This document shows positions 10,296-21,233 of a DNA stretch of 64,000 bases, piece by piece (positions within the stretch are counted from its first letter, which is position 1; every line of letters begins with the position of its first letter). A program made the position numbers and the translations under genes. Source of the stretch: Nemertoderma westbladi (lineage: Eukaryota > Xenacoelomorpha > Nemertodermatida > Nemertodermatidae); the NCBI GenBank assembly GCA_032718475.1, contig JAUCBJ010000998.1, positions 1-64,000 of the forward strand, in the 5' to 3' direction. The notes beneath the pieces are model-generated. The model searched no databases, was not told the origin of the DNA, and worked only from the letters and a program-made list of their open reading frames with translations.

Positions 10296-13200
10296 TCATT
10301 GAACTCCGAATCTTGCTGGTTGCTTGTGAGTTCTCGAACTGCGCCTGGGAAGATCATCAGCGAACTGTACCTGTTTTTGAGGCGTTATGTCACGAAGAGA
10401 AGAGTCATCTGGGATGGAACGTAGATAACGACGATTTCTCCAATACACCCGACCATTGTCTAGTTCTATCCGGTAATCTCGCCTAGTACCACGGGAAAGG
10501 ACGATACCAGATTTGTTCCATAGTTTGGAATGTGCACTCTGGATGCAAACTCGGGAACCAATAGGAATCGGGGTTAAGTCGTGAGCATGATCATTATAAT
10601 ATGATTCAGTTGCTGAAGACGTTGAAGGACCAGGGATAGGGAATGAATCACCTGCCAGTGTGGACGAATGAGCTGGTATAGTAGAACGGAGGGATCTACC
10701 GAACAACAGTTGAGCTGGAGACATACCATGTTCTTTAGGAGTATTTCTCCATTCCAGCAAACCACGAACAAAGCAAGTAGAGTTTAGATCTCCTTTGACA
10801 TCTAACTTTTTTATCAATGATTTCATGGCCTTTACAGCCCCCTCTGCATGGCCATTAGACTGAGGATACTCAGGAGTAGAATACTCAGGGATGATATTCC
10901 ATTCGGATAAGAAATCATGATAACGTGCTGAATTAAATTGTGTACCACCATCAGAACGAAGGCGTTTTGGAATACCGAAATCTTTGAACCATCCTCGAAG
11001 AGCTGAAATAACTTGAGAGCTAGAAGGATCGGCACGCCAAGAATGAACGCATGGCCACCCAGAATATCTATCGACATAAACCAGGTATGACCAGGTGCTG
11101 AAGTAGAAAAGATCAGCAGAGCAATCCTCCATTGGAAGACATGGATGAGGGTCGCTTTGGAGAGACTCTTTAGGTAAACTTGGTTGATAAAGTTGACACT
11201 GGGGACAAGAATTGACTATGTTTGTAATATCGCTATTGATACCAGGCCAGAATACAGTTTGCCTAGCTCTCCTCTTAGAACGTTCAATGCCCTGATGAGC
11301 ATCATGAAGGTGCTTCAGGACATTCTTGCGGAGGGAAGATGGAATTACAATCCGGGAACCTAATAAAAGAAGATTATCTTCACAAGATAACTGATGTCGC
11401 ACATTCCAGAATTGGCGTATGTGCACAGAACATTGTGTGGATGTTGGGGGAAATCCAGAAATAACAGCATCCACCAAAGCCATGTAAGAAATATCATCCT
11501 TTGCAGATGATCGGATAGACTCAATATATGAATCCTTGAGATGACTTGGAGCATCAGAAACAACAATTGAGGTAGACACGTGACGAATGACTGCGGAAAC
11601 ATGGTCATTGACATCTGTATCACAAAGAATATCCTCTGGAGTAGGATCCGAAACAGGGGCACGGGAAAGTGCGTCTGGAATCGAATCGATATCGGAAGTG
11701 ATATCGGAAGTGATATCGGAAGTGATATCGGAAATGATATCGGAAGTGATATCAGAAGTGATATCGGAAGTGATATCGGAAATGATATCGGAAGTGATAT
11801 CAGAAGTGATATCGGAAGTGATATCGGAAGTGATATCAGAAGTGATATCGGAAGTGATATCGGAAATGATATCGGAAGTGATATCAGAAGTGATATCGGA
11901 AGTGATATCGGAAATGATATCGGAAGTGATATCAGAAGTGATATCGGAAGTGATATCGGAAGTGATATCGGAAGGATGGACCCAATCCGTTGGTTCGTTA
12001 TCCAGAACTGGACAAATAATACCTTGTTCAACCATTTTCTCTAAGCGAGCTTTAGCCCAGTCTCTAATGGCTAAAGGAAGTTGCCTGGCTGTATGAATAG
12101 CATATGGTTGGGCATCATCTTTTAATGAAATGGTCATGGGTGGGCCATTCATTGGACGAAGTTTGTCATCTTGGTCAAAAACATCAGAATAAGCCTTTAT
12201 GAGTTTCTGCTTAACAGTATCCCATTCTGAAGGCGAAGGTTCATCAGAAAGATGGAAGTCAACCTTGAATGATGTTGTTGGAATTGAGTTTTTAATACCA
12301 ATTGGTGACATATTAGAAGAATTAGAAGAAGCAACAGACTGAATTTCTGCCACTGGTTCTGGATATGAACTTGAAATAATTCCTAGGTTTTGACAAGTAT
12401 ACCATGCCAAAAGAATTCCATTGACTTCTTCACAAATGCAGATAAGCTCATCAGTTGAATATTCACCATAGGAAATTGTGGTGTGGAGGAGACCAATGCA
12501 TGAAAGAAGACTACCATTAGCAGCAGAAAGATCATCATGGTCTGGTGGAAGTAGATTTTCTTTGTCAATAGAAAGGGCCTGAAGAAAATCTAAGCCAGCA
12601 ACAGTGGCCTCAGCACCAGTATCTGGAGTTGCTTTGAGAGAACCGAATAAATGTCCTGTTGCAATATGACAGAAGTTCAGAAATACTTTCGGAGCTTGAC
12701 GATTATGGCTTCCAACCAAATTGAGGGTGATGCGGCTAATGGGTTTTGTCTTAGGTTTTGAAGATGAATTCGAATTATTTTGTTTAGACCGACAAACATT
12801 GGCAAAGTGGCCTTCCTTGCCACAATAAGAACAATCTTTGTTCCTTGCTGGACAGTCAGCGCGTTTATGGTCTGTTTTACCACAACCATAACAAACTATA
12901 GGGCCAGTAGTTGAAGAATTGTTTCTGGATTTGGATTTAGAAGAATTGTTGCGCCTGGAATTATAAGGCTTTTTGTTGTGAAAACGGGATTGTCGAGAAG
13001 CTTGGTTGATTGAAGGGTTTTTTAAATCCTGAACTCCAGCTTGGGCTGATTCCTCAGACCTACAAAGATTTACAGCATCTTCAAGCGAAGGAAATGGAGT
13101 CAATGCAAGAAGTTTAGATCTGGTGTCCTCGCAAGAAATACCAGACATAATTCGAGTAGTCAACCGCCGATCGAAACAATGACGACATAGATCAGCATCT

Positions 13201-13796
13201 CGAGCAAGATCTTTAATAGCAACCAGGTAGCTATCAAAATTTTCACTTTGACGTTGTTTCCTATTATCAAACTGAACACAATCAAGGGCTATATTCCGTT
13301 TACCACGAAAATAACTTTGAATACAATCTATTAACACCTGAACTGTTAAAGGATTATCATGTGTGTCAGGAGGAATGTCAATAACTTGTTCCAGTGTAGA
13401 GCGCATACCTATAGAAAGGTAACTCCTGAAAATACAGATTTGCCTATCCCTAGCCATTCTATCCATCTGAAATGCAGAATAATAATCCGCCCAAACCGAC
13501 TTCCAAGTTTCAAATTTTGCTAAACTGAAATCCGGTTCTAAAGCAATTGGTGCTTTAATTTGAAGATTACGAGGGGTTGAGTCAGCCTGATGAACTACAG
13601 GTTGATGTGGTTGACCAAGTAATTGTTGAAATTGATGGGCATTTTGGGCTTGGGATTGTGCTAAGGAATCAGCCAAATCGCGTTGTGATTTAACTAAAGC
13701 ATGTAGAAGAGCTGAAGTGGGATCAGGATTACCACGACCAGCCAACTGTTCTCTAAAAACCTCCAGTTCGGTTTCGAGTTCAGCTTTAGTAGGCAT
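10296..13796 (-). CDS. Gypsy Gag-protease-integrase polyprotein, RT/RNase H replaced by (TSDI)n
   Basis: An uninterrupted 1166-codon frame. Residues 1-290 are Gag-like. Two CCHC zinc knuckles follow at about 300-335 (CYGCGKTDHKRADC and CSYCGKEGHFANVC). The protease active site is DTGAE at about 390. An RT N-terminal stub ends at EPTDWVHP (about 600). Then come about 96 residues of TSDI/ISDI repeats, and the normal RNase H end IPDALSRAP. Integrase follows: HHCC zinc site (HDAHQG ... CPQC, about 829-870), then catalytic D, D and E in CSADLF, LRSDGGTQF and SNGHAEG. The frame is continuous through the repeat, so a fusion protein could be made. The normal element would have some 500 more residues here. 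The start is the first ATG of the frame, behind a conserved leader. Confidence 0.85.
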   Translation of the reverse strand: MPTKAELETELEVFREQLAGRGNPDPTSALLHALVKSQRDLADSLAQSQAQNAHQFQQLLGQPHQPVVHQADSTPRNLQIKAPIALEPDFSLAKFETWKSVWADYYSAFQMDRMARDRQICIFRSYLSIGMRSTLEQVIDIPPDTHDNPLTVQVLIDCIQSYFRGKRNIALDCVQFDNRKQRQSENFDSYLVAIKDLARDADLCRHCFDRRLTTRIMSGISCEDTRSKLLALTPFPSLEDAVNLCRSEESAQAGVQDLKNPSINQASRQSRFHNKKPYNSRRNNSSKSKSRNNSSTTGPIVCYGCGKTDHKRADCPARNKDCSYCGKEGHFANVCRSKQNNSNSSSKPKTKPISRITLNLVGSHNRQAPKVFLNFCHIATGHLFGSLKATPDTGAEATVAGLDFLQALSIDKENLLPPDHDDLSAANGSLLSCIGLLHTTISYGEYSTDELICICEEVNGILLAWYTCQNLGIISSSYPEPVAEIQSVASSNSSNMSPIGIKNSIPTTSFKVDFHLSDEPSPSEWDTVKQKLIKAYSDVFDQDDKLRPMNGPPMTISLKDDAQPYAIHTARQLPLAIRDWAKARLEKMVEQGIICPVLDNEPTDWVHPSDITSDITSDITSDITSDIISDITSDITSDITSDIISDITSDITSDITSDITSDITSDITSDIISDITSDITSDITSDIISDITSDITSDITSDIDSIPDALSRAPVSDPTPEDILCDTDVNDHVSAVIRHVSTSIVVSDAPSHLKDSYIESIRSSAKDDISYMALVDAVISGFPPTSTQCSVHIRQFWNVRHQLSCEDNLLLLGSRIVIPSSLRKNVLKHLHDAHQGIERSKRRARQTVFWPGINSDITNIVNSCPQCQLYQPSLPKESLQSDPHPCLPMEDCSADLFYFSTWSYLVYVDRYSGWPCVHSWRADPSSSQVISALRGWFKDFGIPKRLRSDGGTQFNSARYHDFLSEWNIIPEYSTPEYPQSNGHAEGAVKAMKSLIKKLDVKGDLNSTCFVRGLLEWRNTPKEHGMSPAQLLFGRSLRSTIPAHSSTLAGDSFPIPGPSTSSATESYYNDHAHDLTPIPIGSRVCIQSAHSKLWNKSGIVLSRGTRRDYRIELDNGRVYWRNRRYLRSIPDDSSLRDITPQKQVQFADDLPRRSSRTHKQPARFGVQ
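11688..11975. repeat. 12-bp minisatellite replacing the RT/RNase H region
   Basis: Twenty-four 12-bp units with an EcoRV-type GATATC core in three variants: A gatatcggaagt, B gatatcagaagt, C gatatcggaaat. By position the order is AAACABACABAABACABACABAAA, so ACAB forms a higher-order unit. On the coding strand A and B both encode TSDI and C encodes ISDI. Because the unit is a multiple of three, all copies keep the gag-pol frame open and other frames also stay open, generating spurious ORFs. Confidence 0.97.
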
Positions 13797-14154
13797 ATCT
13801 GACTGTTGAATATTAGAGAAATTTCAGGAAATTAAATATCCGAAAAAATTTGCAAAAACCGAAAAGAAAAAATTTTGCAAAAATGTGCAAAACTTTTGCA
13901 TGCAAATCAGCCAAAATCTGTAGTTATCGAATACTGGCAGACTGGAATACCGCCTGACTGCTGAATGTGAATAGGTACCGGTAGTTTCTAATTAGGCTAG
14001 CGGGCGTCGCTGCCTACCCCTCACGGCCCCCGGACAGTGCAAGGTCCTCAGCGCCGATGTACCGTCGTCGCTGTGTTTTTCGCCAACGATGTAGCTACAC
14101 AACGACAACGATAACCGCGAGCCACTCCACTGTCCGTCCCAAGGGCTTAGTTTA
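13797..14154 (-). promoter_or_regulatory. Gypsy leader with conserved structured block (13983-14148)
   Basis: The 5' leader next to gag. The 166-nt block 13983-14148, read on the minus strand, is strongly similar to 35587-35751 in the BEL element and has the same length. It can form an outer stem (cggacagtg with cactgtccg) and an inner 12-bp stem (gttgtcgttgtg with cacagcgacgac, two wobbles). The rest, 13797-13982, is A/T-rich with repeated tttgca motifs. A role in RNA packaging, translation initiation or dimerisation is inference only. Confidence 0.6.
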
Positions 14155-15416
14155 CAGTCCCTATCTCATTCTGAATATTATTTCTCAAACTGGGTATCAT
14201 TTCTCAAACCTTTTACTAATGATAGTCAACGGAGAATTTCAGTAGGTAAGACTGGGGTAAGAGTTGAGAAATCAGAAAGATGCAGCCAGCTCAATCTAAC
14301 TCAAACTAGAGTCTGGCGCCATGGTTTGAGTTAGGTTGACTTCCAACTGTGTCATACTCAGCATTACTCTTCCTGTACGGGATGGATAATTACTCTGGTT
14401 GAGTGAGGCACCACATGGGGAAGGGGCCTCTGTCTGTTGCTTGGGCTCTTGAGTTAATGGGTTGAATTACATAAGCTGGGCAGGCCGGCTTGCGTGTGTC
14501 TCATAAAAGACATGTCAATCACGCAGTTCCTTTGTGGGCTTTACTAAATGTATGTTGTTAACTAAACCACACTGGCTCGGTCTGTTTGTAGAGAAAGTTT
14601 TAATTCTGGGAATATTGTTGTGGGAAATTGGTGCTCTGTTGTCTGTCTGTTTGATGTCAATTGGTGCCTTACAAGACATATCAGTTTAAAAATCTAATGG
14701 TTAATTAAGAATTATTAGTGCATATGGGACCTCGCAACACCCCCCCCCCCCCCCCCCCTCCCATAAATATGGCCCTGTCTATAATTACAGAGGTTTCCTC
14801 TGGCCCCTTTGCCCGGTATACCCACCCCACACCCGGATGTATTGCGAATAATTGTGTTGACGATGTACAGTAATAGAGAATTAAACATTAGTAAAACATT
14901 AAAGTTAAACATTAGAAACATTAGCGAAATATACGCAACATTAAAATAAATTTATAAAATTGGTTGGTTATATTATATGGTTATATTTTAATGTAAAATA
15001 ACGTTAAAATGTTATGAGTCATACATACTTAATAAATGTAATAAAAATTAATAAATCTTCAGTTTAATAATTTTTTAGCATATAATTTTTTTATTCTGAA
15101 ATTTAAAAATAAATTGAGTCACTGAGTCTGCAACTTAATTCTCACTGTCTACTGGAGTTAATTACACACAAACAAATCAAGTTTAGGGAATGTTATAACA
15201 GCAGGAGACCATCAAACCCGTAGGCAGAGTATAACAGAAGCGAGTGGGCCATTAAACACAGACAGCTTGTTGTATGAATGCTACACAGTGCACAGTGGGT
15301 GGTTGCGCGAGTTTGAGTTGGGTTTGAGTAAACCAGACAGGTTTGAGTTAGTAAGAGTGAGGTAAGAGAAAAGGTACCCAGTTTGAGAAACAGTATCTAG
15401 AATGAGATAGGGACTG
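14155..15416. mobile_element. TA-target DNA element (Tc1/mariner-like, non-autonomous), copy A
   Basis: Flanked by TA at 14153-14154 and 15417-15418. The ends are inverted: CAGTCCCTATCTCATTCT at the left and its complement at the right, extending to CTCAAACTGGGTA, so the TIR is about 45 bp. No transposase frame is present. It carries a poly-C tract at 14740-14758. It is inserted in the gypsy leader and serves as the intact reference for copy B at 21510-39306. The TA target and CAGT ends suggest Tc1/mariner, but without a transposase the superfamily is inferred. Confidence 0.8.
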
Positions 15417-15588
15417 TAGAAGAGTACTGGTACACCACCAGAAGTAGGTACACCACCAGAAGTATAGGTAGGTAGCTAGGCCTAGATCAGAATCAGTAGA
15501 GGCGACCGGTAGAATAATATTGAATTATCTGACCTGCTGAATGCGCTGGAATGTCCACCATTTGAATAGGGTTGTAGGAACATCAAGT

Positions 15589-15602
15589 ACATCACTGCGC
15601 CA
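15589..15602 (-). other. Gypsy primer-binding site
   Basis: Directly inside the 5' LTR the element strand reads TGGCGCAGTGATGT. It starts with the TGG expected from pairing with a tRNA 3' CCA end. Which tRNA is unknown. Confidence 0.65.
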
Positions 15603-15903
15603 TATTGGGCTCGGAAATAAATGAATACCAGCTGCATCAGTTTATTAATGGTCGACATACAGAACAGCATATCAAACAATAATATGAACCAACAGACCAA
15701 CGAACATACCCACCACCTTACAGCACATCAGTACAGCAGTACAGTAGGTACCGGTAACGGTTACTGTACCTACAGACCTAGAAGATAGGAAAGACTGAAT
15801 ACCGGAATACCAGAAGAGGACCGGTAGGTAAAAGACCAGTAGGTTGGATCTAACCACCACCAAGCCAGGGTCTACTAGAGCCCTAACAATACATAATCTA
15901 ACA
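15603..15903 (-). repeat. Gypsy 5' LTR
   Basis: 301 bp, near-identical to 9926-10226. Followed on the right by the GTGAC target duplication at 15904-15908. Confidence 0.85.
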
Positions 15904-15908
15904 GTGAC

Positions 15909-16112
15909 TAACAGCATAAGACCAATAAATTGGTCCTTGGTGATTCGCTGGCTGTCCGGATGCCGCTCATACAGTAGATCAGCAGCAAGCTGCACCGCCT
16001 CCCTCAGTGGGACGTTACCCGAGTTGAAATTCTTAGTATATTTCCTAAGTTCTAAACAAGTCTGCTTAGAAAGGCTTAGAACGCTTAGCAACGCTGGTGC
16101 AAAGGGTGAGTA
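15909..16112 (-). pseudogene. Penelope-like element (PLE2), N-proximal RT fragment
   Basis: Minus-strand frame with LRKYTKNFNSGNVPLREAV, then ITKDQFIGLMLLVT at the very edge of the gypsy insertion. This is the conserved stretch immediately before the RT palm. Joined across the gypsy TSD it leads straight into the DGVAMGSPLGP motif at about 9820-9875. Sequence upstream of 16112 is not recognisable PLE, so the element is 5'-truncated. Confidence 0.65.
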
Positions 16113-17495
16113 AAGTACTTAACAAATTTTCCAATTTCATAAAAAGGACATTGCAAGTTTATAATGTTTAGCAAGTTGTTGCTATGTGACTGACAAGTAT
16201 TACAGGATATATAAACGTGCTTTATATGTAACCGATGATATATGCAAGCACTTTGCAAGTGTAATGAACTAATAACATGCGCATTACAAATCTAGCATAT
16301 ATCTGTAACCTATATATTCCCTATATTTTTGAAAAATAAATGTTGTGGGAAGAGTGGCGGTTAGCTTTCGAATGAAAGTAAATGATGACCCCCCCCCCCC
16401 CCCCCCCCCCCCTCTGAGACAAGAGAAACAACACACGGAACATCATAGTGAGTGATGTACTGTATGCTATGCACTTGTGTTTGGTTTGATACTCTTTGTT
16501 GCAACCCCCCCCCCCCCCCTCCCCCATGACATATGTAAACAAATTAATACAGAGAATCAATGTTTTTAATATAAACAACATATAAACAAACATATTATTA
16601 CTGTACGTTACATAGATACTGTATATACACATCAGATATAAACGCGCAAATACTGTAGGTCTACACTAAAACACAATTACGTCGGAAAAATTTATCCAAA
16701 AAGTTCAAAAATGGTATTCCTCATTTCTGTTTATGCAATAAAACTATTTAATTCAAATTTGTAATCTTATCAAGCGCTACAGTAGATTACGATTTGAGCA
16801 CGAAATAAAATAGAAAATTTATCACCCGTCATATAAAGTTACCATTAACATCATCATATTATATTATAACTATATGGATTGCAGCAATTGTATTTTGAAC
16901 ATTAGGGTTAACTTTTCCCAACGAAAATAGTGGTTCAATGAATAAATTAAAATTAGAAATACATACACAGAAACATTAAAAATGATTTTAGACATGTTCA
17001 AAATCATAAGGAATTCCAAATAATGAAGTGCTACGGCTACCATTCATAGTACTGGTATTGTAATACGATATAGATATATAAGGTTATTATTGAGATTAGA
17101 TGCAGGATAACTAGCGGTTCATTGTGGTGGTCCAGTTGAATTTTAGGGCATTTTTTTACAATTTCGTTACCGGTACTACCCGGTGTCTGTGAGAAAAGAC
17201 GGTTTCCTTGGGAAAATGTCTGGAAAACACAGAATAAAAAATCAGGGAAAATATTTTTAAAGTAGGCCTACTTTTTTATCTTCATTTTGTTATTTTTTAT
17301 TGGGAGCTGCCGCTCCCATACCCCAGACCCCCGTTTAGTACAATGAAACGGCTTTAACAATAATATAATATAAAGCAAAATTACAATTAATATTATACTC
17401 TGAGAGTTTTACAAGAACCTACAGTAACTATAATGCCAAATAGATAACACAGATACAAATAAGAGAAAGCACAACACATTACATAGTTTACAGAT
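16113..17495. other. AT-rich spacer with poly-C tracts
   Basis: Holds poly-C runs at 16389-16412 and 16505-16519 and a hairpin-forming block at about 17300-17335 (gggagctgccgctccc). No gene was recognised. Confidence 0.4.
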
Positions 17496-17891
17496 TCAGT
17501 TTACAGCGTCAAACGAGTGGAGTGATCGGCAATCCAGCTCCAACCTCCGCACCCAGACCACGGCGCCACTTGAGAACATGAGAACATGAGAAGCCCCTCG
17601 AACTATGTCGAATGCGAACTGCACACGGCGGCGAACCCACTCCATGAAGGTGCTGTAAGGTCTATCCCAGTTGTGGTGTAACCTATCAGCGAAGATCCTC
17701 AGGAGCTTGTTGGACTGCGGTGCCAGAACTCCATCGCAAGAGACTACGAAGGGTGCAAAGTCAGCTCTCCTCTGTCTCGCTGGTTCCGCATATAGTGCGG
17801 TTTTAGCGTCCTCCACAGATTCTAGGACCCTCATCGGGGGGCGTCCCGCATATGGCTCGGCGTCAAGGTTTACGACCCTGATATCTAACAA
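17496..17891 (-). pseudogene. Retroelement C-terminal fragment (candidate)
   Basis: A 131-codon minus-strand frame with ADFAPFVVSCDGVLAP, then LADRLHHNW-type and WVRRRVQFAFDIVRGAS segments. This order (F-x-P-x-x-x-S-x-D-G, a helical stretch, then W-V-R-x-R-x-x-F-A) is, from memory, like the tail that follows RT in some invertebrate retroelements. A related reading continues to about 18050 in other frames. No catalytic motif is present, so the family stays open. Confidence 0.35.
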
Positions 17892-19152
17892 TGCCTGAGT
17901 CTGCCGGTTGAATGCCCCCCGAACTCATACATCACACCAAGTCCTGCCTCTCCACTTAATCCAGGCTGGTCTCTGACTATGGGTTCCGACTGTCACGTTT
18001 CGTGGTCCAAATGCTAGAGAGGCCAGATCCCCAACAACATCACGGAGTTCAATATATGTCTTTGGATTATGAGGCCTTTTTTAAATTCCAATTCTTCCAA
18101 AGTCAATTGTTATTAATCAAATTTCACTAACATTCAAATAATTTGAATTTTAATTGTATCAATTAGGCATTAATTCAATTAAATTGTCAATTAGCAACAA
18201 TCGGACAATTAGGCAAACCATAAATATTTCATTAACGATATAGACAGAGACAGTACAAACAAAACAAATAAGCAATAAACAAAACAAGTATACAACAGGC
18301 ACTAAACAATTAAAGATTACAAAACTCTATAAAGAATAACAAAATTAAAGATAACAAAATACAATAAACAATTGAATTGAAGTAAACAAACAGCAATAAA
18401 ACTACCAGTATAAATTAAAGTAACAAAACCTTATACACTATTTATTAAAGTAAGCAAAACTCATTAAGCAATTAAACGTAAATAAAGAAAACTCAATAAA
18501 CGCAACTCTGCAGTACAGCTGTAGTAGGCCTACTGACCACAAAATGACTGAATGAGTCATTTATTGGCGGTGGATCATGTGACTGATTTTTAATTGCAAT
18601 GCGTGTCAAGCACCACTAAAGTTCTTATTAAATTTTTATCAAGTTATAAAGTCAACGAAAGTATGTTCTAGGTATACAAAATTTGTTAAAAATTTGCTAA
18701 GTGCATTGCATGATTATAAAGTCATCGAAATTATATTCTAGATATACAAAATTTGTTAAGAATTTGGTAAGTGCATTGCATGATAAGTGCCCACCCAAAT
18801 ATTTCTTAAAATCTATACTGTACTTGGCAAGTATTTTTTAATTCCTTAACAAATAATGCAAAATGTGGTAATTGTAAAAATTTAGTAAAATTATCATGCC
18901 AGTACCTTGCCATTAGGTAGTACTTTACTAATATGATACGATTCTCAACCCGGGTAGTGAATAATAAACTCACAACGTCCAGGGAGTAGAGGCGGTTTTT
19001 TCAAAATTATAAAATAAACATTATTATAGTCAAATTTTGTTTATTTTTCTTTTAATTGGGGGCTGCCGCCCCCAAACCCCCGCATCTTTTGTTGGGGGCT
19101 ACCGCCCCCAAACCAAATTAACCAAATTATGCTTAATTATTTAACCAAATTA
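17892..19152. other. AT-rich spacer
   Basis: Low-complexity A/T-rich sequence with runs of acaaaac/aataaac-type motifs (18240-18500). Two near-repeats of a motif around tattctagatatacaaaatttgttaa lie at 18660-18790. Two GC-rich hairpins, tgggggctgccgccccca (about 19060) and tgggggctaccgccccca (about 19095), sit at the right end. No gene. Confidence 0.45.
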
Positions 19153-21231
19153 CAGTCGGGGTCTCAAAGTGCATCTGTTCTTTGAGATTTTCTCAAAGTT
19201 TTTCTAAAAGTCATTACATTACTCCCAACGGCCGCTTTTAATTCTTGTAGACACTTTTAGTTGGGAATATCAAAGTGATTTCCTGCTTTTAGGCACTTTG
19301 AATTCTTTGAAATCTTTGAGAAATGTCACTTTGAGGTAGTTTGCGGCACTTTTAATTCTTTGAGAAAATAAACTCCGAAGTATTCCTGATTGACAGCTCG
19401 TGGTAAAGTTAACTGAGAGGCAGAGGCATTCTCGGGGAACAATATTATGCGGGCAACAAAGTGATACTTGTGTGCTGGCCAGTTGTTGCATAGAAGCTAT
19501 ATTCCCATTAATTTATCAAATTGAGGTTCCTGAGGTCATTACGGGATGGGTTTTCGGTCGCAAGTACAAATTTAATTTACGGCACCCTAAAGTCTTTCTA
19601 AAAACATTCATTCAAGTAATACATGAAACATAATTAGTGAAACAAGATTAATGCTTGACAAGATAGATTATTTTAATAACATAATACAATATCAGATTAA
19701 CAATTAATATAAGAGAAACTGCACTGTAGTATCTCTGTGTATATGCAGTTTCATTATAATGACCTAAAGAAGCCCCGTTGGGAGAAAGCTTGTATAACAT
19801 TTGTTATTAATTTCATTAGTCACCTCTCACCTCAGGTCAAACCGTACTACCTTAACTGATTAATTAATATGATAACTATGGTGACGAGTGCGCGAGAATT
19901 CCTTCTTAAAAACGAAGAAAGGCTTTCAACTTTCAAGTACGATAGAACGGCTACAATCTTGTGTTGTTTTAATTTAATAGAGATATTAAAATATCCCCTG
20001 CCGCTGCCGTTTATATTTGAGCATATTTTAAATGTTTGCCTGATATTCAATTGATGTGTACCGCCTTCTGGCAAAGCGGCACCCAGTTTAAGCTATCAAT
20101 CACAGCTAGCGAGTAGCGACCTACGGACGGTGACCTTCAAACAAACAGGTGCAGAGCCGGAAAGAACTGTCGGAGGCTTTGCTTGGCTTGTGGTACCATT
20201 TGATTACATAATAGATTTTGGCAGACTGGGCGGTCGCTCTGACCATATGCATTGCGCACCAACAATGCCTAAAACATCTATGGGAACAGCCAATTAGTGC
20301 GCTTGAATCATTTATCTTTATTCCTGCCTCTATCGTTATTCTTTACTTTGTATAACACAATTTACAGTGCGGCAAAGTATGGCTGGTTGACCATTGAAAT
20401 GCATTGGTAAAGGTATTCGGCGTTCACGTGGGCTAAACAAATTTAAACAGTACAGTTTTAGCACTATACATTAATATAGATAGGGCAACAGACAAACTGT
20501 CTATGACACAAATACCAACACATTCCGATAGCCCGCAATTATGGCGTCTCTAAAGAGTCCAAATATAAATTCATAAAATCCTTTATGAAACAATAAAAAT
20601 ACCTACAAAAAATACTGCTGTATTAAATATTAGTTACTGCAGTAACATATGACAATTACTGCAGTAACAAATATTTATTACTGCAGTAATAAATATTTAT
20701 TACTGCAGTAATAAATATTTATTACTGCAGTAATAAATATTTATTACTGCAGTAATAAATATTTATTACTGCAGTAATAAATATTTATTACTGCAGTAAT
20801 AAATATTTATTACTGCAGTAACAAATATTTATTACTGCAATAATCAATATTAATAAATTAATAAATAATTGAATAAACATTTATACTGCAGTAACAAATT
20901 ATTTGTTACTGCAGAAAAAGACAATTTTTTATTACTGCAGTAAGTTGAATTCTTACTTTCAGTAACAAATATTTATTACTGCAGTATTTTTTGGAGGCAT
21001 CTTTATTGTTTCATAGAGGTTTTTATTTCTTATATTTTACCCTATAGTCAAAGTCAATATACCCCATACCATAGCCAGCTTCAGGCAGAACTGTATGAAA
21101 TGACTGACAGTACTACTTTGAAATCTTTGAGGACACTTTGTCATTTTCTTGGACCACTTTTAGAAATTTGAGACACTTTTAGTTCTTTGAGAAAATCTCA
21201 AAAGAACAGATGCACTTTGAGACCCCGACTG
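19153..21231. mobile_element. TA-target DNA element with CAGTCGGGGTCTC ends
   Basis: Flanked by TA (19151-19152 and 21232-21233). The left end CAGTCGGGGTCTCAAAG, continuing with gcatctgttctttgaga, is inverted at 21190-21231. Additional ctttgag motifs recur in the subterminal regions. No transposase: the frames at 19270-20074 are short and unrelated to known families. It contains the palindromic minisatellite at 20633-20985. Superfamily inferred (Tc1/mariner-like) from TA and the CAGT end. Confidence 0.75.
20633..20985. repeat. Palindromic 20-bp minisatellite (cruciform-prone)
   Basis: About nine clean units with period 20 between 20665 and 20850, each combining the palindrome TTACTGCAGTAA (PstI core) with AAATATTT. 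Degenerate units extend to 20985. Every unit is self-complementary and adjacent units can also pair, so a long hairpin or cruciform is possible. Confidence 0.95.
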
Positions 21232-21233
21232 TA

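Larger units (their letters stand above)
9926..15903 (-). mobile_element. Ty3/gypsy-type LTR retrotransposon lacking RT and RNase H
   Basis: A complete insertion on the minus strand, 5' to 3': LTR (15603-15903), primer-binding site, leader interrupted by a 1.26-kb TA-target DNA element, one long gag-pol frame (13796-10296), polypurine tract, and LTR (9926-10226). It is bounded by GTGAC duplications and inserted in PLE2. The LTRs have the same length (301 bp) and look almost identical by eye, so the insertion is young. The pol region has protease and integrase but no reverse transcriptase or RNase H. Any copy like this must have borrowed RT from another element to transpose. Confidence 0.85.

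Noticed and set aside
11360-12096. Three long ORFs on both strands over the GATATC repeat
   Set aside because: The 12-bp unit keeps several frames open; only the minus-strand gag-pol frame has real domains on both sides.
14740-14758. Poly-C/poly-G tracts as regulatory or recombination signals
   Set aside because: More than ten such homopolymers occur in the window in unrelated contexts; they look like a genomic microsatellite habit and their lengths may be assembly-limited.
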